A DNA stretch of 14,971 nt from Gemmatimonadota bacterium (GTDB taxonomy: Bacteria > Gemmatimonadota > Gemmatimonadetes > Longimicrobiales > RSA9): assembly GCA_019689775.1 (NCBI GenBank), contig JADGGV010000045.1, positions 1-14,971 on the forward strand, given 5' to 3'. Under the pieces are notes generated by a model. That model saw nothing but the letters and a program-made list of their open reading frames with translations. It ran no database searches and was not told the origin of the DNA. The position numbers and the translations under genes were made by a program. Of the stretch, positions 1-8,100 are shown piece by piece (position 1 is the first letter of the stretch; each line of letters begins with the position of its first letter).

Positions 1-217
1 CTCCCCCCCGGACGCGCCCGCGACCCAGCGGATCTCCCTCAGCCGCGCCACCGCCGCGGAGCTGGAACGCCTCCCCGGCATCGGCCCCGCGCTCGCGCGC
101 CGCATCGTCGCCTACCGCGATTCGGCGGGACCGTTCCGCTCCGTGGCGGAGCTGGAGCGGGTCAAGGGGGTCGGACCGGCGCTGTTAAAGCGACTGCAAT
201 CACGGGTCGATCCTTAA
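1..217 (+). CDS. ComEA-like helix-hairpin-helix protein, C-terminal part
   Basis: The reading frame starting at base 2 is open from the left edge to a TAA at 215-217 and gives 71 residues. It contains two helix-hairpin-helix units: LPGIGPALARRIVAYR, then VKGVGPALLKRL. Between them lies the GPFRSVAEL linker typical of ComEA and its relatives. ComEA is the periplasmic or membrane-anchored DNA receptor of natural transformation, binding double-stranded DNA through the HhH backbone. The N-terminal part, where a signal peptide or membrane anchor would be, lies outside the window, so secretion cannot be confirmed. Its place just before pilB, pilT and pilC on the same strand fits a competence/type IV pilus neighbourhood. 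It could also be a cytoplasmic HhH repair-type protein, but the spacing of the two hairpins favours the ComEA family. Confidence 0.8.
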   Translation, partial: SPPDAPATQRISLSRATAAELERLPGIGPALARRIVAYRDSAGPFRSVAELERVKGVGPALLKRLQSRVDP

Positions 218-223
218 CGCTGA

Positions 224-243
224 CGGTCCGACCCGGGGGACCG
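224..243 (+). terminator. Weak hairpin after the comEA-like gene
   Basis: CGGTCC at 224-229 and GGACCG at 238-243 form a 6-bp inverted repeat around an 8-base loop, starting seven bases after the stop codon. There is no T-tract behind it, so it is at best a weak or non-canonical terminator or an attenuating stem. The upstream gene and pilB may be transcribed together. Confidence 0.3.
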
Positions 244-301
244 GTCGCCTACTCGCCCGGATCTCGACCCCCCCGAAAAACGGCCTATCCAGCAAAAAGG
301 C

Positions 302-2020
302 ATGTCGACTGTAAGCGTCGCGGGTTCCACCGACCGGATCGGCGAACTCCTCGTCCGGGATGGGCTGATTACGCCCGAGCAGCTCGCGCGCGCGCTCGAC
401 GATGCCCGGGTCAACCGGACGCGCGTCGGCTACGCGCTGGTCAAGCTCGGCTACGTCGACGAGGATCAGCTCACGCGGGCGCTCGCCCGCCAGCATCGCG
501 TCCCGGCGGTGGACCTCAACCGGGTCGTCATCGACCCGAAGATCATCAAGCTCGTCCCGGCGGAGCTGGCGCAGAAACGGCTCGTCCTGCCATTGCGGCG
601 CGTCGGCCGCGTGCTCACCGTCGCCATGGCGAATCCGACGGATCCGGGCGCGATCGACGACCTGAAGTTCATCACGCGCCACGAGATCGAGCCCGTCATC
701 GCCGGCGAGTACACGCTGCGCAAGTTCCTCGACAAGTACTACGAGGCCGCGGACACCGGCCTCTCCGACATCCTCGACGAGATCGCCAGCGACGATGACG
801 TCGAGCTGCTCGAGGAGAAGGACGAGGAGGTCTCCCTCGCCGCGCTCCAGGCGCAGGTCGACGAGGCGCCGATCGTCAAGCTGGTGCACGGCATCCTGAC
901 GGACGCGGTGCTGCGCGGCGCCTCCGACATCCACATCGAGCCGTACGAGAAGGAGCTGCGGGTGCGCTACCGCATCGACGGCGCGCTCCAGGAGATCACG
1001 CGGCCGCCGCTGAAGATGAAGGCGGCGCTCACGTCGCGCGTGAAGATCATGGCGCAGCTCAACATCGCCGAGCGTCGCCTGCCGCAGGACGGCCGCATCA
1101 AGATGAAGATCAAGAACCGGGTCGTCGATTTCCGCGTCTCGACGCTCCCGGTGATCTTCGGCGAGAAGATCGTGCTGCGTATCCTCGACCGGGGGAACCT
1201 CTCCCTCGACCTCGAGAAGTTCGGCATGGAGCCGAAGGCGCAGCAGGACTTCATGAACGCCATCATGAGCCCGTACGGGATGGTGCTCGTCACCGGCCCG
1301 ACCGGCTCCGGCAAGACGACGACGCTCTACTCCGCCCTCTCCAAGGTGAACACCAAGGAGGTCAACATCATGACGGCGGAGGATCCGGTGGAGTACAACA
1401 TCCACGGGATCAACCAGGTGCAGGTCCGCAACGAGATCGGGATGACGTTCGCCGCGGCGCTGAAGGCGTTCCTGCGCCAGGACCCGAACATCATCATGGT
1501 CGGTGAGATCCGCGACATCGAGACCGGCAGCATCGCGATCAAGGCGGCGCTGACCGGGCACCTCGTCCTCTCGACGCTGCACACGAACGACGCGCCCTCG
1601 ACGATCACCCGCCTGCTCGACATGGGGCTCGAGCCGTTCAACGTCGCGGCCGCGCTGAACTGCGTGGCCGCGCAGCGGCTCGTGCGCCGCATCTGCGAGA
1701 ACTGCCGCGAGGAGGTCACCTACTCGCAGGAGGAGCTGGAGGCCGCCGGCATCACGGCGGACCCGCGTACGCTGAAGTTCTACCGCGGCCGCGGGTGTGA
1801 GCACTGCGGCGGCTCGGGCTACAAGGGGCGCGCCGGGCTCTACGAGATCATGGCCATGACGCCCGAGCTGCGCCGCATGATCATGCACGGCCACAGCGCC
1901 GACGAGCTGCGCGAGCAGGGGCTCCGCCAGGGCATGCTGACGCTGCGCATGGACGGGATGCTGAAGGTGTCGCGCGGCATCACGACGCTCGAGGAAGTCA
2001 TCAAGGAGACCGCAGCCTGA
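302..2020 (+). CDS. pilB: Type IV pilus assembly ATPase PilB
   Basis: This is the cytoplasmic hexameric ATPase that drives pilus extension together with the PilC platform. The 572 residues match the usual PilB/GspE length. Residues about 10-150 are the MshEN N-terminal domain (RIGELLVRDGLITPEQL), often a c-di-GMP-binding module in this family. The ASP box GASDIHIEP is at 206-214, Walker A GPTGSGKT at 332-339, EDPVEY at 360-365, Walker B IIMVGEIRD at 397-405 and the His box TGHLVLSTLHTND at 418-430. Two CxxC pairs (C465/C468 and C499/C502) form the zinc finger typical of PilB/GspE. The ATG at 302 is the only ATG, GTG or TTG in frame after the TGA at 221. Its purine run AAAAAGG (294-300) sits only one base before the ATG, which is unusually close. 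Stop and pilT start overlap as TGATG. Confidence 0.96.
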   Translation: MSTVSVAGSTDRIGELLVRDGLITPEQLARALDDARVNRTRVGYALVKLGYVDEDQLTRALARQHRVPAVDLNRVVIDPKIIKLVPAELAQKRLVLPLRRVGRVLTVAMANPTDPGAIDDLKFITRHEIEPVIAGEYTLRKFLDKYYEAADTGLSDILDEIASDDDVELLEEKDEEVSLAALQAQVDEAPIVKLVHGILTDAVLRGASDIHIEPYEKELRVRYRIDGALQEITRPPLKMKAALTSRVKIMAQLNIAERRLPQDGRIKMKIKNRVVDFRVSTLPVIFGEKIVLRILDRGNLSLDLEKFGMEPKAQQDFMNAIMSPYGMVLVTGPTGSGKTTTLYSALSKVNTKEVNIMTAEDPVEYNIHGINQVQVRNEIGMTFAAALKAFLRQDPNIIMVGEIRDIETGSIAIKAALTGHLVLSTLHTNDAPSTITRLLDMGLEPFNVAAALNCVAAQRLVRRICENCREEVTYSQEELEAAGITADPRTLKFYRGRGCEHCGGSGYKGRAGLYEIMAMTPELRRMIMHGHSADELREQGLRQGMLTLRMDGMLKVSRGITTLEEVIKETAA

Positions 2021-3153
2021 TGGGTACGTCCGCCACCGAGATGCAAGCCGGTCCGCAGCCCGGCCAGCCCGTGAACCTCCGCGCGCTGCTCGACGAGATG
2101 ATCCAGCGCGGCGCGAGCGACCTGCACATCACCGCCGGCGAGCGGCCGAAGCTGCGCGTCGACGGCAAGCTCGTGAACGCGAACGCGCTCCGGGACTACG
2201 TGCTGACCGGCCGCGACACGCTCCAGATCGCGTACTCCGTGCTCACCGAGGCGCAGAAGAAGCGCTTCGAGCTCGAGGACGAGCTGGACTTCTCCTTCGG
2301 CATTGCGAACCTCGCCCGCTTCCGCGGCAACGTCTTCAAGCAGCGCGGCGTCGTCTCCATGACCGTGCGCCAGATCCCGTTCGTCATCCGCTCGTTCGAG
2401 GAGCTGGGTCTGCCGCCCGTCATCCAGAAGCTGACCGAGAAGCCGCGCGGCCTCATCCTGGTGACCGGCCCGACCGGCTCCGGGAAGAGCACCACGCTGG
2501 CGACGATGGTCGATCACATCAACCGCACCCAGCAGGGCCACATCCTCACCGTCGAGGACCCGATCGAGTTCATCCACCGCCACCAGGGGTGCATCGTCAA
2601 CCAGCGCGAGGTCGGCGGCGACACGAAGAGCTTCAGCGCCGCGCTCAAGTACGCGCTGCGCCAGGACCCCGACGTCGTGCTGATCGGCGAGATGCGCGAC
2701 CTGGAGACGATCCACGCCGCGCTGACCATCGCCGAGACCGGCCACCTCGCCCTCGCGACGCTGCACACGAACTCCGCGGCCGAGACGATCAACCGCATCA
2801 TCGACGTCTTCCCCTCGAACCAGCAGGCGCAGGTGCGCGCCCAGCTCGCCTTCGTCCTCGAGGCCGTCATCACGCAGACGCTCGTGCCCCGGGCCCAGGG
2901 GCGCGGCCGCGTCTGCGCCACCGAGATCATGATCTGCACCCCCGCCATCCGCGCCTGCATCCGCGACGACAAGGTCCACCAGATCTACTCGATCATGCAG
3001 GCCGGGAAGAAGTTCGGGATGCAGACGCTCAACGACTCGCTCTACCAGCACTACGTCCAGGGCGCGATCACGCTCGAGGAGGCCCTCCAGCACAGCTCCG
3101 ACCCCAACGAGCTGCTACGCATGGCCGGCCAGCCGGTGCCGATGCAGTCGTGA
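2020..3153 (+). CDS. pilT: Type IV pilus retraction ATPase PilT
   Basis: PilT depolymerises the pilus, powering twitching and DNA uptake. The 377 residues are normal to slightly long for the family; the first 18 or so residues are a poorly conserved, glycine- and proline-containing extension. Motifs in order: N-terminal PAS-like domain with RGASDLHITAG (30-40), Walker A GPTGSGKS (150-157), EDPIEF (179-184), Walker B DVVLIGEMRD (218-227), His box TGHLALATLHTN (240-251) and the PilT-specific AIRACIRDDK (309-318). The last is the counterpart of the AIRNLIRE motif that separates PilT from PilB. There is no tetracysteine zinc finger, as expected. The start overlaps the pilB stop by one base and AAGGAG at 2003-2008 is a good ribosome site, so the two are translationally coupled. 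A PilU-type paralogue is possible, but position and motif favour PilT. Confidence 0.95.
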   Translation: MGTSATEMQAGPQPGQPVNLRALLDEMIQRGASDLHITAGERPKLRVDGKLVNANALRDYVLTGRDTLQIAYSVLTEAQKKRFELEDELDFSFGIANLARFRGNVFKQRGVVSMTVRQIPFVIRSFEELGLPPVIQKLTEKPRGLILVTGPTGSGKSTTLATMVDHINRTQQGHILTVEDPIEFIHRHQGCIVNQREVGGDTKSFSAALKYALRQDPDVVLIGEMRDLETIHAALTIAETGHLALATLHTNSAAETINRIIDVFPSNQQAQVRAQLAFVLEAVITQTLVPRAQGRGRVCATEIMICTPAIRACIRDDKVHQIYSIMQAGKKFGMQTLNDSLYQHYVQGAITLEEALQHSSDPNELLRMAGQPVPMQS

Positions 3154-3191
3154 GCCGCGCCCCGATCCGCCCCGACGCCGGGAGCCGCTGA

Positions 3192-4394
3192 ATGCCGACC
3201 TTCATCTACTCCGCCCGCAACCCGAACGGCGAGATCCAGACCGGCGAACTCGACGTCGCCTCCCGCGACGACGTCGTCGGCACGCTGCGCCGCCAGCGCC
3301 TGACGCCGATCAAGATCGAGGAGAAGAAGGCCGCCGGGAGGGGCATCACGCTCGGCAGCGGCGTCGGCACGCGCGACGTCGTCATCTTCACGCGCCAGTT
3401 CGCGACCATGATCAACTCGGGGCTCCCGCTCGTGCAGAGCCTCGACATCCTCGCGAAGCAGACCGAGAACAAGGTGCTTCGCGCCACCATCCAGCAGGTC
3501 CTCTACGACGTCGAGGCCGGCCAGACGCTCGCCGACGCGATGCGCGGCCACAAGAAGATCTTCTCCGAGCTCTACGTGAACATGGTCGCCGCCGGCGAGG
3601 CCGGCGGTATCCTCGACACGATCCTGCTCCGCCTGGCGACGTTCCTCGAGAAGGCCGACGCGCTCCGCCGCAAGATCAAGGGCGCCATGATCTACCCGGG
3701 CGTCATCACGAGCGTCGCCGTCGGCGCCGTCGCCATCCTCCTCATCTTCGTCATCCCCACCTTCCAGACGATGTTCGACAGCGCCGGCGTCCCGCTCCCC
3801 GGCCCGACGCAGTTCGTCATCGCGCTCAGCAAGATCCTGAAGAGCTACTGGTGGGCCTGCATCCTCGCCATCGCCGGCACCGTCTTCTTCGTCCGCTCCT
3901 ACTACAAGACCCCCGCCGGCCACCTCGCCATCGACGGCCTGCTGCTGAAGGTGCCGATCCTCGGCCCGCTGCTGCGGAAATCGGCCGTCGCGCGCTTCAC
4001 CCGGACCCTCGGCACGCTCGTCTCCTCCGGCGTCTCCATCCTCGATGGCCTCGAGATCACCGCGAAGACCGCCGGCAACCGCGTGCTGCACGACGCGATC
4101 ATGGCCTCCCGCGCCAGCATCGCCGGCGGCGAGACCATCGCCGAGCCGCTCCGCGCGTCCGGCGTCTTCCCGCCCATGGTCATCCAGATGATCAACGTGG
4201 GCGAGCAGACCGGCGGCCTCGACGAGATGCTCGGCAAGATCGCCGACTTCTACGACGACGAGGTCGATACCGCCGTCGAGGCGCTGCTCAGCGCCATGGA
4301 GCCGATCATGATCGTCGTGCTCGGCGTGGTCGTGGGCGGGATGATCGTGGCGATGTACCTGCCGATCTTCGACATGATCAATACGGTGCATTAG
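3192..4394 (+). CDS. pilC: Type IV pilus inner-membrane platform protein PilC
   Basis: PilC is the polytopic inner-membrane protein that couples PilB and PilT ATPase motion to pilin insertion and removal. The 400 residues carry two T2SSF domains (about 64-187 and 267-390) with the characteristic LVSSGVSILDGLEI and GEQTGGLDEML features in the second repeat and INSGLPLVQSLDIL and GEAGGILDTIL in the first. Hydrophobic segments lie at about 166-189, 217-236 and 371-391, giving the usual three transmembrane helices. The N-terminus (MPTFIYSARNPNGEIQTGEL) matches the family start. GGGAG at 3180-3184, seven bases before the ATG, supports the start. It follows pilT by 38 bases and is the last pilus gene before the non-coding stretch; the usual pilin or pilS/pilR genes do not follow. 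Confidence 0.95.
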   Translation: MPTFIYSARNPNGEIQTGELDVASRDDVVGTLRRQRLTPIKIEEKKAAGRGITLGSGVGTRDVVIFTRQFATMINSGLPLVQSLDILAKQTENKVLRATIQQVLYDVEAGQTLADAMRGHKKIFSELYVNMVAAGEAGGILDTILLRLATFLEKADALRRKIKGAMIYPGVITSVAVGAVAILLIFVIPTFQTMFDSAGVPLPGPTQFVIALSKILKSYWWACILAIAGTVFFVRSYYKTPAGHLAIDGLLLKVPILGPLLRKSAVARFTRTLGTLVSSGVSILDGLEITAKTAGNRVLHDAIMASRASIAGGETIAEPLRASGVFPPMVIQMINVGEQTGGLDEMLGKIADFYDDEVDTAVEALLSAMEPIMIVVLGVVVGGMIVAMYLPIFDMINTVH

Positions 4395-4405
4395 GGTGGT
4401 CTGGA

Positions 4406-4435
4406 TTGGCTGTATGTGAATATACATAGTATATC
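4406..4435 (+). promoter_or_regulatory. Candidate promoter in the AT-rich patch after pilC
   Basis: TTGGCT (4406-4411) and TATATC (4430-4435), spaced by 18 bases, each match four of six positions of the sigma-70 consensus. They sit in the only clearly AT-rich stretch of the window. If real, this would start transcription near 4442, toward the hairpin at 4525-4571 or through to the helicase gene. The call rests on composition and weak box matches only. Confidence 0.25.
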
Positions 4436-4446
4436 AGAATTTCTGA
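4434..4446. repeat. 13-base palindrome TCAGAA-T-TTCTGA
   Basis: TCAGAA (4434-4439) and TTCTGA (4441-4446) form a perfect inverted repeat around one T. It immediately overlaps the end of the candidate -10 element. The size and symmetry suit a small dimeric repressor site, but it could be chance in AT-rich DNA. Confidence 0.35.
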
Positions 4447-4524
4447 GCGCTTTATGTAGTAATCTGTTGCACGCCGTCTCGTGAGTTCTCGGAAGCCGCG
4501 TCGCCGGAACGAGATCGCGGGAGT

Positions 4525-4571
4525 GACGACGGGGAGGCAGCGCCAGGGATCGGCGTTGCCTCCCCGTCATC
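4525..4571 (+). terminator. 20-bp GC-rich hairpin, likely terminator of the pilus operon
   Basis: The arms 4525-4544 and 4552-4571 pair over 20 positions, with one G-U wobble and one C-A mismatch on the + strand RNA, around a 7-base loop (AGGGATC). The core is GGGGAGGCA against TGCCTCCCC. It starts about 130 bases after the pilC stop. There is no T-tract after it, so it may be a T-less terminator, an RNA-stabilising 3' stem or a bidirectional barrier. It is the strongest inverted repeat in the interval. Confidence 0.55.
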
Positions 4572-4632
4572 GTCTGAGTGTCAGCACCCGGTTGTAGCTT
4601 GGCCACCGATGACGAGCCATCCTCGGCCGAGT

Positions 4633-4655
4633 GCATCGGCCTCGGTCGGCGATGC
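4633..4655. repeat. Short inverted repeat GCATCG/CGATGC
   Basis: GCATCG at 4633-4638 and CGATGC at 4650-4655 enclose 11 bases. Directly upstream, CTCGGCCGAG (4622-4631) is a perfect 10-base palindrome. These belong to the palindrome-rich part of the interval. Confidence 0.35.
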
Positions 4656-4723
4656 CGCGAGATCGCTGTGTCACATGCGGCGAGACCTGCACGGTCCTCG
4701 GTTGCCGGAATCGCTGGCGCAGC

Positions 4724-4739
4724 GAGGCCCCGCGGCCTC
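4724..4739. repeat. GAGGCC/GGCCTC hairpin within a cluster of the same hexamer
   Basis: GAGGCC (4724-4729) and GGCCTC (4734-4739) form a perfect 6-bp stem with a CCGC loop. The same hexamer recurs at 4767, 4780 and 4823 on the + strand, and as its complement at 4638 and 4782. That makes several occurrences in under 200 bases, two of them in GAGGCCT, 13 bases apart. Confidence 0.4.
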
Positions 4740-4828
4740 CGCCTGCCGGCGCACGGCCCGGTGCGGGAGGCCTGTCGGTGAGGCCTCGACGAGATGCTCG
4801 CGGCCACGTAGGCGCGATGGTCGAGGCC

Positions 4829-4888
4829 GATCCCGGAGGATCGCGCATCGGATCGTGAGCCGATCGCGGGTCGAGCAATCGCACGATC
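4829..4888. repeat. Cluster of five GATC sites in 60 bases
   Basis: GATC occurs at 4829, 4839, 4851, 4862 and 4885. Successive spacings are 10, 12, 11 and 23 bases, so the sites fall near the same face of the helix. The last lies in the palindrome ACGATCGT (4883-4890). GATC is fairly common in this genome's Asp/Ile-rich codon context, so significance needs a count, but this density in a non-coding stretch is notable. Confidence 0.4.
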
Positions 4889-4905
4889 GTACTGCGAGGA
4901 TTGCT
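4874..4905. repeat. Inverted repeat AGCAATC/GATTGCT
   Basis: AGCAATC (4874-4880) and GATTGCT (4899-4905) are perfect 7-base complements separated by 18 bases. The spacer contains the palindrome ACGATCGT. The centre-to-centre distance is 25 bases. A palindrome inside an inverted repeat about 220 bases upstream of the helicase start could be an operator. Confidence 0.35.
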
Positions 4906-5035
4906 GTTTGCCGTACGTACCGGTTACTGGCCGGGGCCGCGGGCAGCAGTCCCCGCATAGGACCTTCTCCGGTCGGACACGGGGGCTTATGTTGCGTTGC
5001 CGAGTCGCCCGCAGGTACGGCGATGCACAGCCAGA

Positions 5036-5041
5036 TCTAAT
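5036..5041 (+). promoter_or_regulatory. Possible -10 element upstream of the helicase operon
   Basis: TCTAAT at 5036-5041 matches five of six positions of TATAAT and lies about 80 bases before the helicase ATG. I see no good -35 box 16-18 bases upstream, so this is only a weak candidate. Confidence 0.2.
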
Positions 5042-5121
5042 CCATTCTCCAGGCGTGGCCGCGTGCGGCGTCTCGCCGCCTGACGGCTGGGGACGGCTTC
5101 TCCCCTGTTGCCGAGCATCGA

Positions 5122-8100
5122 ATGGACGTTTTCGATCTTCGTTCGTCGCTGATCGACGAGTACGCGGCCTTCGCCCGGTCGTTCACGACGATCCGTGCGC
5201 CGGATCTTCGTGAGCCGATCTCCGCTGCCTACGACAGCGGCCGCTACTGGCCCGACCCGCTGGTGCAGATCAACCCGCACTTCAAGCTTGGGCGCACCGT
5301 GGCCGAGTTGGCGGCGAAGGGTGAGCTGCATCCGACGTGCGCCGGCCTCTTCGGTATCCGGCTCTATCAGCATCAGGAGTTCGCGATCGCGCTGGCGTCG
5401 AAGGGCGAGAGCTTCGTCGTGACGACGGGGACGGGCTCGGGGAAGTCATTGGCGTTCTTCATCCCGATCGTGGATGCGGTGCTGCGCGCCAAGGAGGCGG
5501 ATCCCACGCCGCGGACGCGCGCGATCGTGATCTACCCGATGAATGCGCTGGCGAACAGCCAGATGGAGGAGCTGAAGAAGTTCCTCGGTGACGACGGCCC
5601 GGTCACCTTCGCGCGGTACACGGGGCAGGAGGACGCCGAGGAGCGCGAGCGGATCCGTCGCAACCCGCCGGACATCCTGCTCACGAACTTCATGATGCTC
5701 GAGCTGCTGATGACGCGGCAGGACGAGCTGGACCGCACGGTGATCCGCAACTGCGCGGGGCTACAGTTCCTCGTCCTCGACGAGCTACACACCTATCGTG
5801 GCCGTCAGGGCGCGGACGTGGCCATGTTGGTGCGCCGGGTCCGGGAGCGCCTGGCGGGGGAGAAGCTGCTCTGTATCGGCACCTCGGCCACGATGGTGAG
5901 CGGCGAGGGGACGGAGGACCCGAAGGCGAAGGTCGCCGAGGTCGCCTCGCGCATCTTCGCGACGGAGATCCCCGCGTTCAACGTGGTGACCGAGGATCTC
6001 GAGCGGGCGACGAATCCCGCCGAGACGGCGGAGACGGTGCGCGGCCGACTCGGCGCCGCGCTGGATGCGGGCCTTCCCGCGGGGATCACCAACGCCGAGC
6101 TCCGCGATCACCCGCTCGCCGTCTGGGTCGAGACGCGGATGGGGCTCGCACGCCCGGACGGCGGGAAGTGGGTGCGGGCCCGGCCGATGACCCTGGAGGA
6201 GGCGGCGGCCCGCCTCTCCGAGGAGGCCGGGCGTCCGACGGACGTCTGTGCCGCCGCGCTCAAGGAACTTCTCCTCGTGGCCTCGACGCCGGAGCGTGAC
6301 CGACGCGGGGCGCGCGGACGGGGCGAAGCTCCGTTCTTCGCCTTCAAGCTCCACCAGTTCATCAGCGGCGCCGGCGTCGCCTACACGACCCTCGACCGGC
6401 CGGGTGAGCGCAAGGTCGTCCTGGACGGGCAGCAGTTCCTGCCGGGGGACGAGACGCGGCGGCTCTATCCGGTCTACTTCTGCCGCTCCTGCGGGCAGGA
6501 GTACTACTCCGTCCGGCTGCGGACCGACGACGACCGGAAGATCGTGCTCCAGCGCGGCATCGACGACATGCCGGCGAAGCGCGAGGATGCGAGCGGCGAC
6601 GGCGACGAGGGGGAAGAGGACGCGAGCCGCGAGCGTCTGGGGTTCCTGACCCCGGCCGTTCCCGTGGATGGGCCGGACGCGCTGCCGTTCGAGGGGAAGG
6701 TCGAGGATTACCCCGAGACCTGGATCGAGGTGACCCGGTCGGGCGAGCAGCGCCTCAAGCCCACGTACCGCAAGCTCGCCGCCGAGCGGATCACCCTGGG
6801 GACGGATGGCGTCGAGTCCACGACCGGGATCCCGTTCTGGTTCCTGCCGGGGAAGTTCCGGTTCTGCCTGCGCTGCGGTGAAACGCACGGAGCGCAGGGG
6901 CGCGACGCCAACCGCCTCGCGGGGCTCTCGGCGGAAGGCCGCAGCTCCGCGACCACCGTCCTGGTCTCGAGCGTGCTCCGGTGGATGAACGAGCGTCGGA
7001 CGCCGCCCCAGCCCCATCAGCGGAAGCTCCTCGCCTTCACGGACAATCGCCAGGACGCCGCCCTCCAGGCGGGACACTTCAACGACTTCACGTTCGTCTC
7101 GCTGCTGCGCGGCGCGATCGTGCGTGCGCTGGAGGCCGCCGAGGGCGCGGGGCTCGAGGACAAGGATCTCGGCGGGGCGATCATGGCCGCGCTCGGCTTC
7201 GGCCGCGAGCTCCGCCCGGGCGAGGATCCGGCGAAGACGCACCTGCGCGAGTGGCTGCTCGATCCCCGGATCGGCCCGGCGGACTTGCAGAACGCAAGGA
7301 GGACGCTCCGCTCCGTCCTCGCGTACAGGGCGTGGTACGACCAGCGGCGCGCGTGGCGCTACACGAACCCCGATCTCGAGCAACTCGGGTTGCTGCGGGT
7401 GGAGTACCGCGGTCTGGAGGAGTTCTGTCGGGACGAATCCCGGTTCCAGGGCGCCCCGGACCTGCTCCGGCGCGCCACGCCCGGGACGCGGGAGCGGGTC
7501 TTCCGCCTCCTCTTCGATCACCTGCGCCAGGGCCTCGCGGTGGATGCGGCCGCCCTCGATCCGAGCGCGCTGGAGCAGGTGCGAGAGACATCGAACAAGC
7601 TGCTCCGCACCCCGTGGGGCTTTGGCCGGGGCTTCGACGAGACCGTCCGCGGCTGGCGCTGGCTCGTCGTCGACCCCCTCCCAAGGGGCAATTGGCGGGC
7701 GGCGGACGACGAGATGGTGATCCGCGGCGGTCTGCAATCCGCTCTCGGACGCCAGCTCCGTCTATCGAAGGTGTGGGGCGAGGCGGCCGGCGCACCGCTC
7801 AAGCGGGACGAGTACACGGTCGTCCTGCGCGCGCTCCTCGACGCCGCGATCGCGGGCGGCTTCGTGCGTCGCCGCGAGCACACGCCCTTCCAGGTGCCGG
7901 GATACCAGTTGAACTCGCTCGCCGTGCGCTTCCACGCGAGCGAGCCGACGGACCGCGCCAACCGCTACTTCGTCGAGCTCTACCGCACGCTCGCCACGAT
8001 GCTCGGGATGTCGGGGCACCCCCTCTTCGACCTCGAGGCGCGTGAGCACACCGCGCAGGTGGACACCGAGGTGCGCGAAGTCCGCGAAAAGCGCTTCCGC

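Larger units (their letters stand above)
4395..5121. other. Non-coding interval between the pilus operon and the helicase operon
   Basis: About 727 bases with no convincing protein or tRNA gene. The first part (about 4405-4470) is strikingly AT-rich for this genome. A long GC-rich hairpin follows at 4525-4571, then a segment to about 4910 rich in short palindromes. Open frames of up to about 140 codons exist on both strands, for example 4609-5040 on +, but their translations are dominated by arginine, serine, proline and cysteine, with no recognisable motif and no ribosome site. They look like chance openings in GC-rich DNA. The interval should hold the promoter of the defence-like operon and the 3' end of the pilus transcript, and may mark the edge of an acquired segment. 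I see no integrase, transposon end or tRNA. Confidence 0.75.

Noticed and set aside
4609..5040. 143-codon open frame on the plus strand in the non-coding interval, and others on both strands (4391-4807 minus, 4567-4884 minus, 4908-5213 plus)
   Set aside because: Composition is dominated by Arg, Ser, Pro and Cys, there is no motif and no ribosome site, and they overlap one another.
4600..5100. Possible tRNA or attachment site in the interval
   Set aside because: No cloverleaf, T-loop GTTCGA motif or long direct repeat was found.
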